NCBI GenBank assembly: GCA_015680685.1
Contig: MNCI01021041.1
Location: 104,864 to 168,863 of the forward strand
Origin: Gnetum montanum
Lineage: Eukaryota; Streptophyta; Gnetopsida; Gnetales; Gnetaceae
Length of the DNA: 64,000 nt
Reading direction: 5' to 3'
In this document: piece after piece, positions 33,563 through 45,959 of the stretch
Numbering within the stretch: position 1 is the stretch's first letter
How the letters are laid out: the number at the start of each line of letters is the position of its first letter
Made by a program: the position numbers and the translations under genes
The notes under the pieces: model-generated
The model's database searches: none
What the model was told of the DNA's origin: nothing
What the model saw: the letters and a program-made list of their open reading frames with translations, nothing else

Positions 33563-35800
33563 AATCGGTTAATCTTGTGGCTAGGTTTTCTACTATATCT
33601 TTTTGTCCCTAGTAGGTAGCCTTAACTACTTCTAATTTAGAGTTTGTCACTTGTAGTTTTTGTAAAGCATCTTTACAATCCACAATCTCTTGCTCATACA
33701 AGATGTATGTGGCTACTACTTATTGTTCTAGCTTATTTTTGGGCCTTCTTACCATTAATATGGCCAAGTTAGTGTAATGAATGTTAGCTAACCCCATGTA
33801 CTCTTTTAGGTCTTTGATCTGCAAGTCTTTATTCTACACTTCTACTTGGTGAACATGGGAATAGCTATATAAGATGGATTGCCAATTAGGATTTTGTGTT
33901 GATATGAAGCTAATTTTGGGTTTGGCCATTTGGATCTCTTTCTCATTAATCTGCTTGTTCATTCCCACTTGATCATGGAAGTGTTTCTTAAGCCTTTCAT
34001 GTTTCTTTACCTTCTTCTACCATGCACTAATTTCGATTGTTGATTTTTGATAGATGACGTGTACCTCCTCCATTGAGAGGGTTCTATTTTCTCTTGCAAG
34101 GTAGCACATGTCTTGGTTGACCCTCACTAGTTGTTCTCTTAATTGGTGGATTCTTTCTTCTAGGATGTTTTGCTATTTTTCTACAGTGATCAACCTCGTA
34201 TTGTCAGTAATAATTTATTTTTTTTCTTCTTGTACTATGGTGAGTGCCTTAGCATGTGTATACGTTAATGCTTCTACTACAGAGGCATTCCACACAACTT
34301 TTTTCTTCTCTATTGTCACTTGTTTATTCTACTTAATTAGGTTACTCTATCTTGAATTGCTCCATCTAGTCAGGTGCAACAAATTGTCTGGCATCTATAT
34401 GTTTAGCTCTTAGGGCTACAAGCTCTTCTTGAAGTCTATGGATTTTTGCTTTTGCATGATTTGCCTTGGTTTTTGCCATGATTAGTTTGCCTTTTGGTAG
34501 TGATTAATTTTGATTGTATTGCAGTGATATCAATTGGGATGTTAAAGAGTGTTGTCATTACTTGTTCAGTCTGTAGTAGTTGATCAAGTGCATTTTCATG
34601 GTTAGTAAGAGTCATCGAGATTCTCGCTAGCATTTGAGCATCTTTGGCTCTAGATATATTTGCTGGTGACACAACAAGTACATTGAAAGATTCTTTAATG
34701 TGATTAGTGATGACCTCTGTTGCTTCCACTACATCTTGGTGTTGCACTACCACAACTGTGGCTCCTTCTCCAGTCTCTAGCATAATTTGGAATGATGCAT
34801 TGTTTCCAAAGATCTATTGTGACCATTAATCTCCTCCTCTTGACTGTAGTGAGATCTATTCACTTCTAGGATCTACTAAAATTGTGGACTATATGGCACT
34901 ATCAATAAATTTATAGAGGTTTGCTTTCTCCCTTATTCCCTAGGTAATGGTCTCTTCAATCTATTGTAGATGACTCATGGATGATCTATAATCTTGTAGC
35001 GACGATGGTGGAACCTGTTGTTGGTGTTATTACTATTGTTGTTATTATTGCTGCTACTATTGTTGTTGTTGCTCTTCACCTTAATCCTATTTGGGTAGTT
35101 TTGGTTTGAGCAATTTTGGATATGAAGCATTATGGGCTCTCCTTGGAATGTCATTGGTGTATCCTAGGATTCAAGCTTGCTTGCATAGCTTCCTAATAAG
35201 GCAAGGGAATGGAAGTGTTGGCTTCCCTGCCTTTCTTTCTTCAAACTACCTATGAATTCTCATAAAGTAGAGTTGTGCGATATTGGCATTGTATTTTCCC
35301 ATCAGGATTGTAGTTCCCCTAGCTGCATAGGTAGACAACTTATTCAATCCTTTGGTTGGGAACAAGTGATAGATGCCAATTTTGAAATAGATTTTCTCCT
35401 CTAGGGTTAGGTTACTATATCCCTCATCTTCTTTACCATATACTTGTTTTAGCCATAATTTCCTAGTTTCAGCATTTGATCTTGTGGACAAATGTGCTAT
35501 TTTTGCCCCTTCATTTTGTATGTTTAGAGCTTTTGCTATTGCATTGACTGAGTATGAGATAGAGATTTCTCCAATGTTAACTGTGGCACCCTCTTCCTTA
35601 TTGTGCTAGATTTGATAGGTTTCTTCAAGGTACCATTCACCACTATTAGATAGGATAGGCCACAGTGGTGACTCCTTAAGTTGTATCTTTATTACTTCTA
35701 GAGTAAATTCCATGGATGGGCCAAAGTTCATCTCCATAATGACGGTGGTCAAAATTAACCTCTTTTGCATAGCTTAGAGGTAACAAGTTGTTGATTTTCA
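33563..35800 (-). pseudogene. second ORF of element F, N-terminal and central part
   Basis: It is homologous to the E protein. 35491-35246 reads EEKIYFKIGIYHLFPTKG and TYAARGTTILMGK, and further on the GK.TLPFPCLIRKLC block. 34783-34436 reads ETGEGATVVVVQHQDV and HIKESFNVLVV. Upstream of 35500 lies a block matching the E residues around ITVIVELKFG. A CAA/CAG-rich microsatellite (35018-35080) codes a Gln run where E has a Pro/Gln linker. The part below 34436 is a coiled-coil-like stretch with stops. The insertion of E removed the last about 90 codons to the far side. Confidence 0.65.
35018..35080 (-). repeat. CAA/CAG-type trinucleotide repeat in the second ORF of F
   Basis: On the minus strand, CAA, CAG, AAT and TAG codons alternate for about 60 bp. 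The run replaces the short Pro/Gln linker of E and looks like an expanded and then decayed polyglutamine tract. Confidence 0.7.
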
Positions 35801-37787
35801 TATAACCCTTCACAATTGTCTATTTTGTTTATATTTGTGGCTTGTAATAATGGTTATGATTCCTTAAGAGTTATTATTTAAGTGTTCTAGCATTAATATG
35901 ATGAATTTTTTTTATTGAAAATTCAAGTTTCCTTTCATCCTTACCGTTAAAAATACCTTCTAGGTGTTAGTAATTTCTAAGAAAATGGCTTAGATTTTCC
36001 TCACTATCATCCCCCATGACTAAGTTGAGCACTCCTAGATCAAATAGATTCAAAAATCATAGAAATTAGAATGATAATGTGTGAGATATGGCTTAGGAAA
36101 GCTAGGAGGTTAGGGCTCTGATTAGAGAAGAAAATGTAAAAAATCTCCCCTTTGTTCAAATAAAAATGAGGAAAATTTGTGCTAAGTGTCTACCTATACA
36201 TAGGTTTTGTATGCCTCAATATTGAGGATCTAACATTTGGGGCAAAAAATATACATTTTTCACAAAGGTTTGAGGATGGAAATTGATTTTGTATGAATGG
36301 AAGGTTTAAAGTAGGATCAGAGGGTCTTGAATGATAGATGATGTGTATTTCATAAAGAATTGGGCATATATAGTGTGTAAAGAAGGAATCTTAGGCTATG
36401 AAAGTTCATAATATGGATAAAAAGGGAAATGAATCCATGTTGTTAGAACAAATGGTTTTTATGATAGGAGAAGTTTTATTAACATTTGTTGATGTTGGAA
36501 GGTTCAAGATGATGTGGAATCGCTTGGCATGTATAAGGTATAATAGTTATACAAGTGGGTCCTCCCCAAAGCAGGCTCTAGCCCTCAATGCCCTTGTATA
36601 ACCACACCTAAAAGTGTCCTTAGGCACTTAAGGAGTTGAATGTAATGCATACCTATTTAGCAAAACACACATGTTAGCACCATCAAATTGAGAAAATTAC
36701 ACTATGTTATACAAAACTGCAAGTTATGACTATTCTTATAGTGAGATGAGATGGACATATAAAAAATTGCAGAAATCGGGACATGAGGTAGGTTACCATA
36801 GGCATAATGAATTTTTGTGTTTTATTAGTGGTTAAAGCAATCACTAGCTTTTCTGTCCAAGATTCAAACCAAGTTCAGACCACATTCTAGTGACATTGCA
36901 TCGTTTCATCTGTTGGAGTTACAGTTGTAAGACTACCATAGTTTCAAGGAGTATCATCACTTGACATATTTTCCAAGGGAGGAGCTTATTCATGGCACTT
37001 ATTTTTTTTATTTTTTTAGATTTTTGAGAATCCACCTACCTTTAGGCATGGGTAACATGTCTTTCTAGTGGGACTCTCAGAAAAATATTCTGTGCCCTTT
37101 ATTAATTTTTTTGTTTCAACCTTTTAAGGTAGCACTTATTCTACTCCATTTTTTGTTAGATCTATAAGGATATAATACAACCTTAGCAACATGATGGAAC
37201 TCACAAAAGTAATCCAAGAGAATCCACAAATCCCTTTGATATCACACCCTTTACAATCCCACTTAGTTGTTCACTTTTTGATCTAGGCATAATGATCATA
37301 GGTTTATTGTTAGGTGTATGATAAAAAAGAATATCATAATGGCCATGGTAAGAACCTCTTATTAATGGAATGGAAGGTGTGGGCTCACTATTTGAATAAT
37401 TAGTCCCTTATGACTTAATAACATAGAGAAATCTTCACCTCATTGGACTACATCTTGCCTTATTCTTGGTATGTTCTATTAACAATCAAAAATCATGTAC
37501 AAAGGAATTAGAAACAAAGTATGAAAAGGATAGTATGAAAAAGGTGTAAATAATGAAAAATATCAAGGAATAAAAAATTTTAAAAAATATTAAAAATTTA
37601 GGAAATGAAAAATGTGAAAGAATAAGAAGATGTCAAAGAATGTGAAAGATATAAAAGAATAGGAAAAATTATATCAAGATATAGGAAAAGTAAAAAAAAA
37701 TTGTAAAACAAAAATATGGAAAAACACTTATTAATTCTAGAATCAAGGTATAGTGTCTTCCCCATGACTAAAATCATGGGTGAGTGT
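35801..37787 (-). other. untranslated spacer of F between protease and second ORF
   Basis: No gene is visible. Family landmarks on the minus strand are AGTCATGGGGAAGACAC (about 37769), GGTGTGGTTATACAAGGGC and TTTGGGGAGGACCCACTTG (36605-36552), and AGTCATGGGGGATGATAG (about 36022). 37500-37720 is nearly pure A/T with GAAA and AAAT runs. Reverse-transcriptase motifs were looked for here and not found. Confidence 0.6.
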
Positions 37788-38700
37788 TTAGAAAATGCTT
37801 TCTATGTCTCTTAGATCATACATTTTACGTGATTCACTTGCCATCTTTATTGATTTAACTTTTCTATTAATATCCCATGTGGTCTTGATGGTAGTTGAGT
37901 TTTCATCATCTAAGCCCTTATTTTCTTTTTCTATTTGTGTATGATTATGACTTATTAATTTCATTCTTGGGTCCTTAGTTAGAGTCATTTTCTTAGACTG
38001 GGAATTAATAAATGAGTCAGAATGTTCCATGCATATTTTGAACAGTTGAAGATTCTTAGTTGTTAGCTAGAGGATGTCTTTTGGTTTGGTGGCCTATACT
38101 CTTTCTTTTTCACACACTTATTTTTCACTATTGCTGTGAATTGGTATGGTAATTATTTTGACATTTTGAATGATCGATCCACAATTGCATCCTTTTTTTC
38201 CCAACAGTAATGCATGGAATTCACTACATATGTATGGCTTCATGCTTATCCTTCTTAGAGATCTCAATAGATAGATCTCTCATACTTAGCTTAGCATCAA
38301 TTGTGCTAAGCTATGCTCTTCCCATGATAATTGAAAATTCCTTATTAGCTTTTTTCACATCAATTACCAAAAATCCTGTTGGATAAGACAAGTTATTGAT
38401 AGTGGTCACCATGTCCTCAATCTATTCTAATGGAATGGCAACAAATTGATCTGTAAGCTTCAATCAAATATTACATTCCTTTAATGGTGGGAGGTTCCAT
38501 GCTTGATATGTTTTGTAAGAGATCAAATTCACCCTGGAACCTGAGTCTAGTAGAGCTTTGCATGGTAAATGTCTAGTGACTTGTAAATAGATCAAAGGAA
38601 CTCTTGGATCAATTTTCTTCTTAGGGAGTGACCTTGCCTTAATCTAGTTTGAGACTATTTCTGTAAGCATGACAGTTTACATGTTTTTTTTGAATGATTT
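37788..38700 (-). pseudogene. aspartic protease (retropepsin) of element F
   Basis: The minus-strand frame reads CKALLDSGSRVNLIS, with the catalytic Asp-Ser-Gly at 38547-38539. YQAWNLPPLKECNI, the SYPTGFLVIDV flap region and IIMGRAXLSTIDAKLSM follow. It ends in the 80-codon open block 38030-37788, rich in Lys, Ser and Asn. It is collinear with A and B. Stops are few but present. Confidence 0.75.
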
Positions 38701-40800
38701 TGGAAGCTTGTTGTTGGTAGGTGGATTTTATGTAGAAAAACTTGGTCTCAATGAAGTTCTGATTGTACTAGCCTTTCTTAGGCTTATCCTAAAGAAATGA
38801 CATTTCTTTGTCTAGCCCTTAGTGTTGTTGATAGGATCCTCTTCTTGTATGTTCACTATCCTTATAACTCTCCTCTACCATGGTTGTGATGGAAATTCCC
38901 CTTAGATAATGGGTGGTGGCCCTGGTGGCAAAGGATTGGAAGGGGGATTTGATGGGCTAGCTATTGGTGACTGTGCATGAGGACTTTGACCCATCCTTGG
39001 AATAGAAGATTTGTAGTATTCTGGTAGAGAATAAGGAGAAGAAGTTTGAATGGATGTGTTTTTTGGAGATATTGAATGCTGAATATAATATCCATAAGGG
39101 TATGGTTACCTATATGGATATTATTGCCTTGGTAGTGGCATTGCCCATGTCTGTGGTTGCTACCACTACTGTTGATATTGCTCTTGTGGTTGAGGGTAGG
39201 CTTCACTTGGATAATATGTTGGTTGGAAGGTTTGGATGATATTACCTTGAGGATAAGGTAGTCTTATGGGCATTTGCTTTTTTATGAAGTTTGGATTGAG
39301 TGCATATATCCCAGATTCTTGCAAGTGGGCCATAACAAGACAACATCCCTTAGGATGTTCGTACTAGCACACATTGCATTCTTCCTCTTCTTGTGAACTA
39401 GAGTCAATATACCCTTCAATAATAGCAACTTTTCCTTTGTGCTTATAATTTTCTCCTCCATTAACTCTTTTCTTCTTCCTTTCATTGCCCCTATTAAGTG
39501 CTGGTTTAGCCTTTTCTTTCACAATATTTAGGGATGTAGCAAACTTCTCATCCATTGATTCCTAGACTTTCTCTACGTTAGCTGCTATATCATTGATTGA
39601 TTTTTGAATGGGTAGAGTCTTTTTCTAGATGAAGTCTTTTAAGGTTTTTTCCTCTTGCTTGTCACATAGCCACACATCTTTCTTTCTAATTGATGGATCT
39701 TTGTTATATTCTTCATTTGACTCTCTCTTCTTTAGTTGTCCTTCCTCCTTTGCAACTTGTTCAATTAGTCTTTGAATGTGATGGATTGTCATTTCTAATA
39801 ATTTTCCTTGGGCATAAACCCCAAGAGTTTCTTTGGTTTTGTTTTGTAAGCCATCTACAATGTGTCTGAGCTATTTCCTTGGTGAAAATCCATGACTTAA
39901 GCATTTGTGCAATAGTGAATAGTATTTTCCCATTGCTGCATCAAGGGTCTTATGAGTCCCTTGCTTTCATCCTTGGATCCATTTTCTTAAGTTGGATCAT
40001 CATGAAAAATTTTGATATTTTTTGTTGAGAGTTTGAGCATGATACTCCAGTGTTTGATTGATTTAGGTTCTAGTGACCTGTAGTAGCTCTCTACCTCCTT
40101 CACAAGTGTTCTAGAAAATAACTTTAACTTTTTCCAATCACTTGTAATATTTTGTAGGACACAAGCATGATGGAAATCTTGAAGGTGATGTTGTGGATTA
40201 GCATTATAGCCACCTTCAAATCTTGGCATGTTATTCATGTCGAGTCATTTGACTCGAATATCCCTTACGTGCTTGGTTGGGATGTGAACAACTTCCTAGA
40301 TGTTGATCATACTATGAGTTGCCATTAGGGGTTCATTTTCTTGATTAGGTTTGTATGCTCTATTGTAGTAGTACCCTCTTCTAGGCTCATCCCTTTCATA
40401 ATTTCTTCTAACCCTTCATATATGCTACTCATACTCTTCATCTTCCAAATTAGAACATCCTGCATAATGGTCATGATGGTCATAGTTATCATGAGTTCTT
40501 CTTTCTTCCCTGTCATGATCCTTGTACTTTTGCTTCCTTCTATCAGAGTCTTTTGATGATCATGAGGATGCAAATGAGGTAGTAGGAGAATGATGTTGGC
40601 TTGCCCTCCTATGATGACTCTGATATTTATCTTTGTGGGATCTAGTAGGAACTCTTGGCCTTGAGTCCCACTTATTCCTTGAGTCTTTTGCCTCTCACCA
40701 AAGCATCTCTACTAATTTAGAGTGTGATTTGTTCCTGATAGGTTCATCTAATTGAATTATAGGCATTTGTTGGAACTCATGATTGTGGTGGAGTTGTTTA
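38701..40800 (-). pseudogene. gag of element F
   Basis: The gag core is at 40238-39920 on the minus strand: NNMPRFEGGYNANPQHHLQ, LVKEVESYYRSLEPKS. Before it lies a His/Asp/Arg-rich segment (HDNYDHHDHY). After it comes the QLVAKEE-like region, a linker (39555-39364), and the zinc knuckle CNVCxYEHPKGCC at 39378-39340, where x is a TAG stop in place of the Gln codon in A. A Pro/Gln/Tyr-rich C-terminus follows. The N-terminal block seen in A and B is missing, probably because a deletion joined the remaining LTR to mid-gag. Confidence 0.75.
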
Positions 40801-40855
40801 GCAAGGAATATATCTCCATCAAGCTCCTCCAAGACAACAAACTATGAAAACTCTA

Positions 40856-41089
40856 GACAATTGCTCAACATCACACTGCAGGCTCTATAATTGAATCTAT
40901 GAAAACAAACTACAAGAGTCTACCTAAGGATGGAATGAAAAGTTGACTGATTATGCAGCTAAGTGTCTTACTTATAGGTTGACACATGTAGAGCGATATT
41001 GGATATTCAACATTGAAGCTTGTGCCCTGATATCGAGGATCCAATATCATGGCTTTGATATCATTGCTGTGACAAAATATGATTTATCA
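40856..41089 (-). repeat. 5' LTR of element F, truncated
   Basis: It starts TGATAAATC at 41089 and matches 27741-27500 through the GATATC cluster (41025-41068) and a TATA-like CTATAAGTAAG (about 40979-40969). It ends near 40856, so about 650 bp of LTR, the primer site and the start of gag are deleted. Confidence 0.75.
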
Positions 41090-41094
41090 ACCAT

Positions 41095-44000
41095 GCCGAC
41101 ATTATGTTCTTGGTTTGCAAGGAGTTCTTGTTAGCCACTTGGGCTTCCACAAACCCCTTACAATCCTACAAATCTTTAATTACCTTAACCTATCTCTTAG
41201 TCTATTTTCCAATCCCACAACTTGTTTCCATAGGAACTCGTTTGAACGTTTTAGCACATGAAAGTACACATCTAGTGGCACGTTTATATAACTTTCATGG
41301 AACATTTTCCACTTCAGGTAGCATGCTAGGCAGTGCATCAATCTCCATGGTATGGTTGGAACCGCATCCAAACTTAGACATTGTAAGCAATATAGCAACA
41401 AAATACACATATTAAAAATAATAAACAACAAGAATAACCAAAATCTTCTAAACCACTAAGAGCACATAACCATAAAACCTATATGAAGTAACAAAAACAT
41501 GTAAATAATAAAAACAAATAAGGGTAATGTAAATTAAGGTTCTTACTAACATCAGGTGCAATTTGTTGCAACTGATCAATCATGTCTTTAGCTATCTCAT
41601 GCATGAACTCCATTTTATCAGGATCCTTCACCCATGATTTCATGCGAAATGTAGAAGTTGAGGCACCTAGCTAAGGTTTAGGACATGTAACATGCATAAC
41701 TATAGCTTACATAGTTAAAACTAAGCTTTAAACATGAAAATATAAAATGTGATACATAAGAATGAAATTCATAAATACTTGGTGTGTTATTTGAGATGAT
41801 AGTAAATCATCAAGTATAGCATCAAGGTCATCCAATGCAGCGTTGGATAACCCCTCATCCTCATGTTGTTATAGGACCTCCTCCCCTAGGTGTTTTCGCT
41901 CTATGTTTGCGATTGCCACTTGGGCTACTAGTTCTTGCTGCTTGCCTATAAGAACAATAAAGATAAAAGATAAAGAAACTTGGAATAATTTTCCTAAAAA
42001 AAAATAACAACGTAGTCATATAACATAAAGCATAAATACAAAATAAGTTAAAGATAAAACAAATAGAACATACTTGCCACCACATGATGCACTTGACTAA
42101 GTTTAACAACAAGCCTCCTCTTCGTGGGTTGCTCGATGACTGGTGCTATATCCTCAATAATAGGCCTCTTCAACTTTGTTGTAGCTACTCTATCAACTTT
42201 AGTATGTAACTCCTTGGTCTTCTAAACATTCTCATGGGCAACTTGGGGCTTAATCCCCATGTTGTTAGGGGAAGCACAACGTACACCACTAAAATGCTTA
42301 ATGGTAATAAACATTGATTCCCCAACATCCTCTAGTAAGTTATGAGCTTGCATGATTGGAAAAATAAGTTTTGCCCAAGGCTTAAAAAGTTGGGATGGAT
42401 CTTGGCACATCCATTTTCCATCCTTCTGCACCATTGAAAACTCTGCAAACCTTGTTAGATATGCCATAAAAATGCAAAATGCATGTGGCATGTCGTAGTA
42501 AGGTCTTTTTAGAGTTTTAGGATCTCCCTCACAGCCCAGAAACTGAATGAGTAGCCCAATTAAACTAAGCATCCTTTGTGAGAACCTTTTTCATGGTCCA
42601 TGCCTATTTAATGCTAATGACCTTCTTCTAAGACTGCAACTTTTAGAATGCTTGGGACTGGAACAATGGATACATGTCTTTGGCCTCTGCGACCTGGAAT
42701 TGGTCTAAAGACAATCTAAAATGGCCATGACAAGTGTTTCACCATTCTTCCCCCTCCTCCTAATGGCTTGCATCCTTCCCTAGTTTGGCAGCAACTATCA
42801 TGCCCTCACAAGGGACAACAAAGAGGTCACTGAAGGTAGACTCATCAATGGTTAAGGAGAACCATGAAACTTGGGTGATGAATTTCTTCACTCCTTTGTT
42901 AAAAGAGTTGATGACATTCACCATCTTAGGGGTAGGGATGACTGGGATAGGAGCCATAAAACGATCAAGCAAACCTACATTGGCAATGTTAGCTTGGACA
43001 TTTCTAGGTGCTTGGCTAGCCAACCAATGCTACATTGTGTCCACCTCACCAAATGTGAGGATAAGTGTCTCCTCAGTACATCTTGAAGTGATTAAGATGA
43101 TGGTGGAGGAATAGGTAGGCCTTACCACACAACAAAACTAGCCTAGTAGCTTAGGCATAGGCACATCATATAGAACAAAAATATAAGTAATATAACCAAT
43201 TAAGACAAATTTTTTAGCCATACCAATAAAACCACTTAAATAATTAAGGCATAAATAACCTACAACTATGTAGCCATGAAAATGTTAACATAGCATGACA
43301 AATAAAATAGAAAAAAAAAAGAATTCTTACTTTGCTTACTTGGTGAAGGTAGTGTGGGGACACTAAGGGAGATACTTGTATGTGCACCAAAATCAAGGAT
43401 TTCCCACCAACTGTGGGTTATGTTGTTTTCCAAGCACCTATAGTAGACCCATGAATAGTGTGTGGTATATCTACCAAAGTCATCTTTGAGCTGCTTCATC
43501 ATGGTGAGCCTCATCACTTGGATTTTGGTAAATACCCCTAGTGTTATTTGAGCCAAAGGTAAGAGCTGATCACTCCTGATCAAGGCAGGGTCATCTACCT
43601 TGTACCTGTAGGCATGTTAACCAAAATAGAAACTATTAAATCCAATAACCTAATAAAACCTAGAGTAAACCAAGAAAAAGGAAAACTTAAATTTACACTT
43701 ACCCCTTCAAATGGTAGATGGTGCCAAGAGGGTTTTGAAACAATGTGTTGGCATGGTGACCAACCGGTAACATGTTGTTAGTGTTATACCAGGAATATCC
43801 TAGATTTTGAACAACTTAGGTGTTCCTCTAGTGTATATGCTATCGAATTTTTCACCCTTAACATATGTATCAGGAACATCGACTATGAATTTGATGATCA
43901 GGCTAGCATAATGAGGTAGCAAGGTTTTCATGGTAATGGCCGATGTTTCAGAAGCTAAGTGTGACTACACCATCACATTGAAATTTTGGAGCATATAGGC

Positions 44001-45760
44001 CAAGAGTTTCTTTGCCCCTGGCCTAAACCAAAGGGATCCATGCTCCAACATCATTTCCACAAGCGGGGTGTTGGGCCCTAGTGTGTGAATACAACACAAG
44101 AGTTCCACTAGCTCAATCACCACTAGGATGGGTTTCGGAAAGGCCCTGCACAACCCAACAACAATCATTAAAACCATGAATGACCATAAATAAAAGTGAA
44201 TAACTATTAAACAATAAAAATTATTACAACCTCAATGTCAACATTCTCACTTAGAATAAACAACCAAATTTATAAATCTTAACCTTGAGAACCAATACAA
44301 AGTAGCAATCAAAATTATGAACAATTTGCACATAAAACCAAATAAAATCATGTAGTCCACTAACATCGATGGCAATTTCATGGTGAAAATATACGTAAAA
44401 AATTACAAAAAAAAAATTTATGTAGTTTTCTTTGAAACCATGAAAACTAGCTTGTATCAAAACATAACCCACAATAATAGTCACAAAATTCCAACTTGAA
44501 TTTGATCAAATTCTAACTAGAAATCATAGTTAATAGTGAAACTAGCTATAGTAAAAACACAAAGGGGGCTAGTTAAAATTTTTGAAAAATTCAAGTGATT
44601 ATTAGGAATTGAAATAAAACACACACAAAAAAAATTGTAGACTTTTATTTAACATTGCATAAAAAATACCCAGAATAGGCCAACATTGCTTGTACAAAGT
44701 AGGAAGTTTGCAGTTTCGACAACCAAAACTACAATTGTACATGGTAGTTCATATGGACAAAAAAATGACAAATTTGCACCAAATTTTTTTTATAAGCTTA
44801 GGAAATAAAAGCACATGTAAGTCAACAACATATTCCATCCCAAAATTGCCATGGAAAGCATAGAAAAATTTTAGCATTAGTTCAGAATCATGATGAGATC
44901 TTAAGAATAGAAAATAGAGTGTATAGAAAATGGCTGCAAGACAAGCATTGAAAAAAATATGAATTTTTAAAACATTTTTGAAATTGATTCTAAACCCTCC
45001 TTGATAGCCTTGGGCATCCTTAAAAAGCTAGGATGTTGGTTGAAAAATTTTCTCATAGTGTCAATGTTGTTGAGTTTTGAGGGGGTAAAATAATGAAGAT
45101 CCAAAATTCCACTATGCGGTGGTCTACAAAAAAAATTCATTAAAAACTTTTCATAGACTAGAATGCAATGATTCCATAGCCAATTTAACCAGTAAATAGT
45201 AAACAAATCCATAACCCCAAAAACCAAAAATTCCATGTCATTTTTATATATATATAAACTGGAAATTTGGCATTCAAAATAGCAAAAAATCAACTGTTTC
45301 AACTATTGAGCAATGCACTAAAATCCTATGGCCTTGAATATTGAAAAATATTAGCCATTTTCTTAAGAAAAAAAAAGAGATTATTTTTTAGGAAAAAACA
45401 AAGTAAATCACACGAAACAAGACTAAATCAAATTTATAACTCAACACTAATAAACTTTAAAGCCAAAACAATGTTGCAACCATGTAAATATGACCTAAAT
45501 ATAGTGTAGGATTTTCATAAAAATAAAAAATCATGCAACATACAAGCCAACAAAAGCCAAAACTTCTAGGTTATGAGCAAGAAAATTGCAAAAGTTTAAG
45601 AAAAAATAGCTAGGAGTTGTGTACCTGGCAGTGACAGAGGAGGATCCTTTGCCTAGAATAGGTCATGGAAGGTGGGAAAGCCCCTTTACAGCAACATCTG
45701 CATTCTCTAGAGCTAGATTCTTGCTTGTGGACACCTTCCTCTTTGACATCTTGATCAACA
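41095..45760 (-). pseudogene. unrecognised multi-exon gene family, copy II, 5' exons
   Basis: Minus-strand blocks, each bounded by AT-rich intron-like gaps: a possible first exon at 45750-45625 (MSKRKVSTSKNLALENADVA, then donor CAG/GTACAC); 44177-43750 (ELLCCIHTLGPNTPLVEMM, GAKKLLAYMLQNFNVMV); 43600-43330 (LLPLAQITLGVFTKIQVM); 43023-42230 (DRFMAPIPVIPTPKMVNVI); 41945-41790 after an acceptor TTCTTATAG (QQELVAQVAIANIERKHL); 41675-41540 (TSTFRMKSWVKDPDKMEFM); and 41400-41095, entering the element F insertion. The conserved blocks and plausible splice sites argue for a real former gene. No catalytic motif was recognised. A host gene family or a transposon gene are both possible. Confidence 0.45.
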
Positions 45761-45912
45761 ATGTAGACAACGTTCAAAATTCTTCAAACTCTTGGCAACA
45801 ACGCTGCTCCTTAATGGAGAATGAGCAAGCAATTCGAAGGATTGATGGAGTGGAATCTAAAATTGTTGGAGAAGCTTCAAGCCTATGTGAATATTAGTTT
45901 TGAAATGGATTT

Positions 45913-45950
45913 TGGGGGGGGGGGGGGTTTGGGGGGTTGTTGGGGGGGGN
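45913..45950. repeat. oligo-G run ending in an N
   Basis: A run of about 14 G, then TTT, six G, TTGTT and nine G, is followed by a single N at 45950. The four-block layout could fold as a G-quadruplex. However, the adjoining N suggests a troubled read or assembly join. Confidence 0.6.
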
Positions 45951-45959
45951 CATAGAATT

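Larger units (their letters stand above)
26855..41089 (-). mobile_element. element F: Athila-like retrotransposon with gag, protease and second ORF; contains element E
   Basis: Perfect 5-bp duplications ACCAT (26850-26854 and 41090-41094) bound it. LTR starts on the minus strand are TGATAAATC at 41089 and TGACAAATC at 27741. The order on the minus strand is truncated 5' LTR, gag, protease, untranslated spacer, second ORF, purine block, 3' LTR. Element E with its ATGAT duplications interrupts the second ORF. Without E it is about 8.9 kb, and no reverse transcriptase, RNase H or integrase was found in it. The primer site is lost with the deleted U5 of the 5' LTR. Confidence 0.85.

Noticed and set aside
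35801-37787. Hidden reverse transcriptase between protease and second ORF of F
   Set aside because: No YxDD box or other reverse-transcriptase motif was seen on either strand. The stretch is too short for reverse transcriptase, RNase H and integrase, and is partly pure A/T sequence.
45619-45897. 92-codon plus-strand open frame
   Set aside because: The opposite strand carries the better candidate, a possible first exon with a donor site of gene copy II. The plus frame has no homologue.
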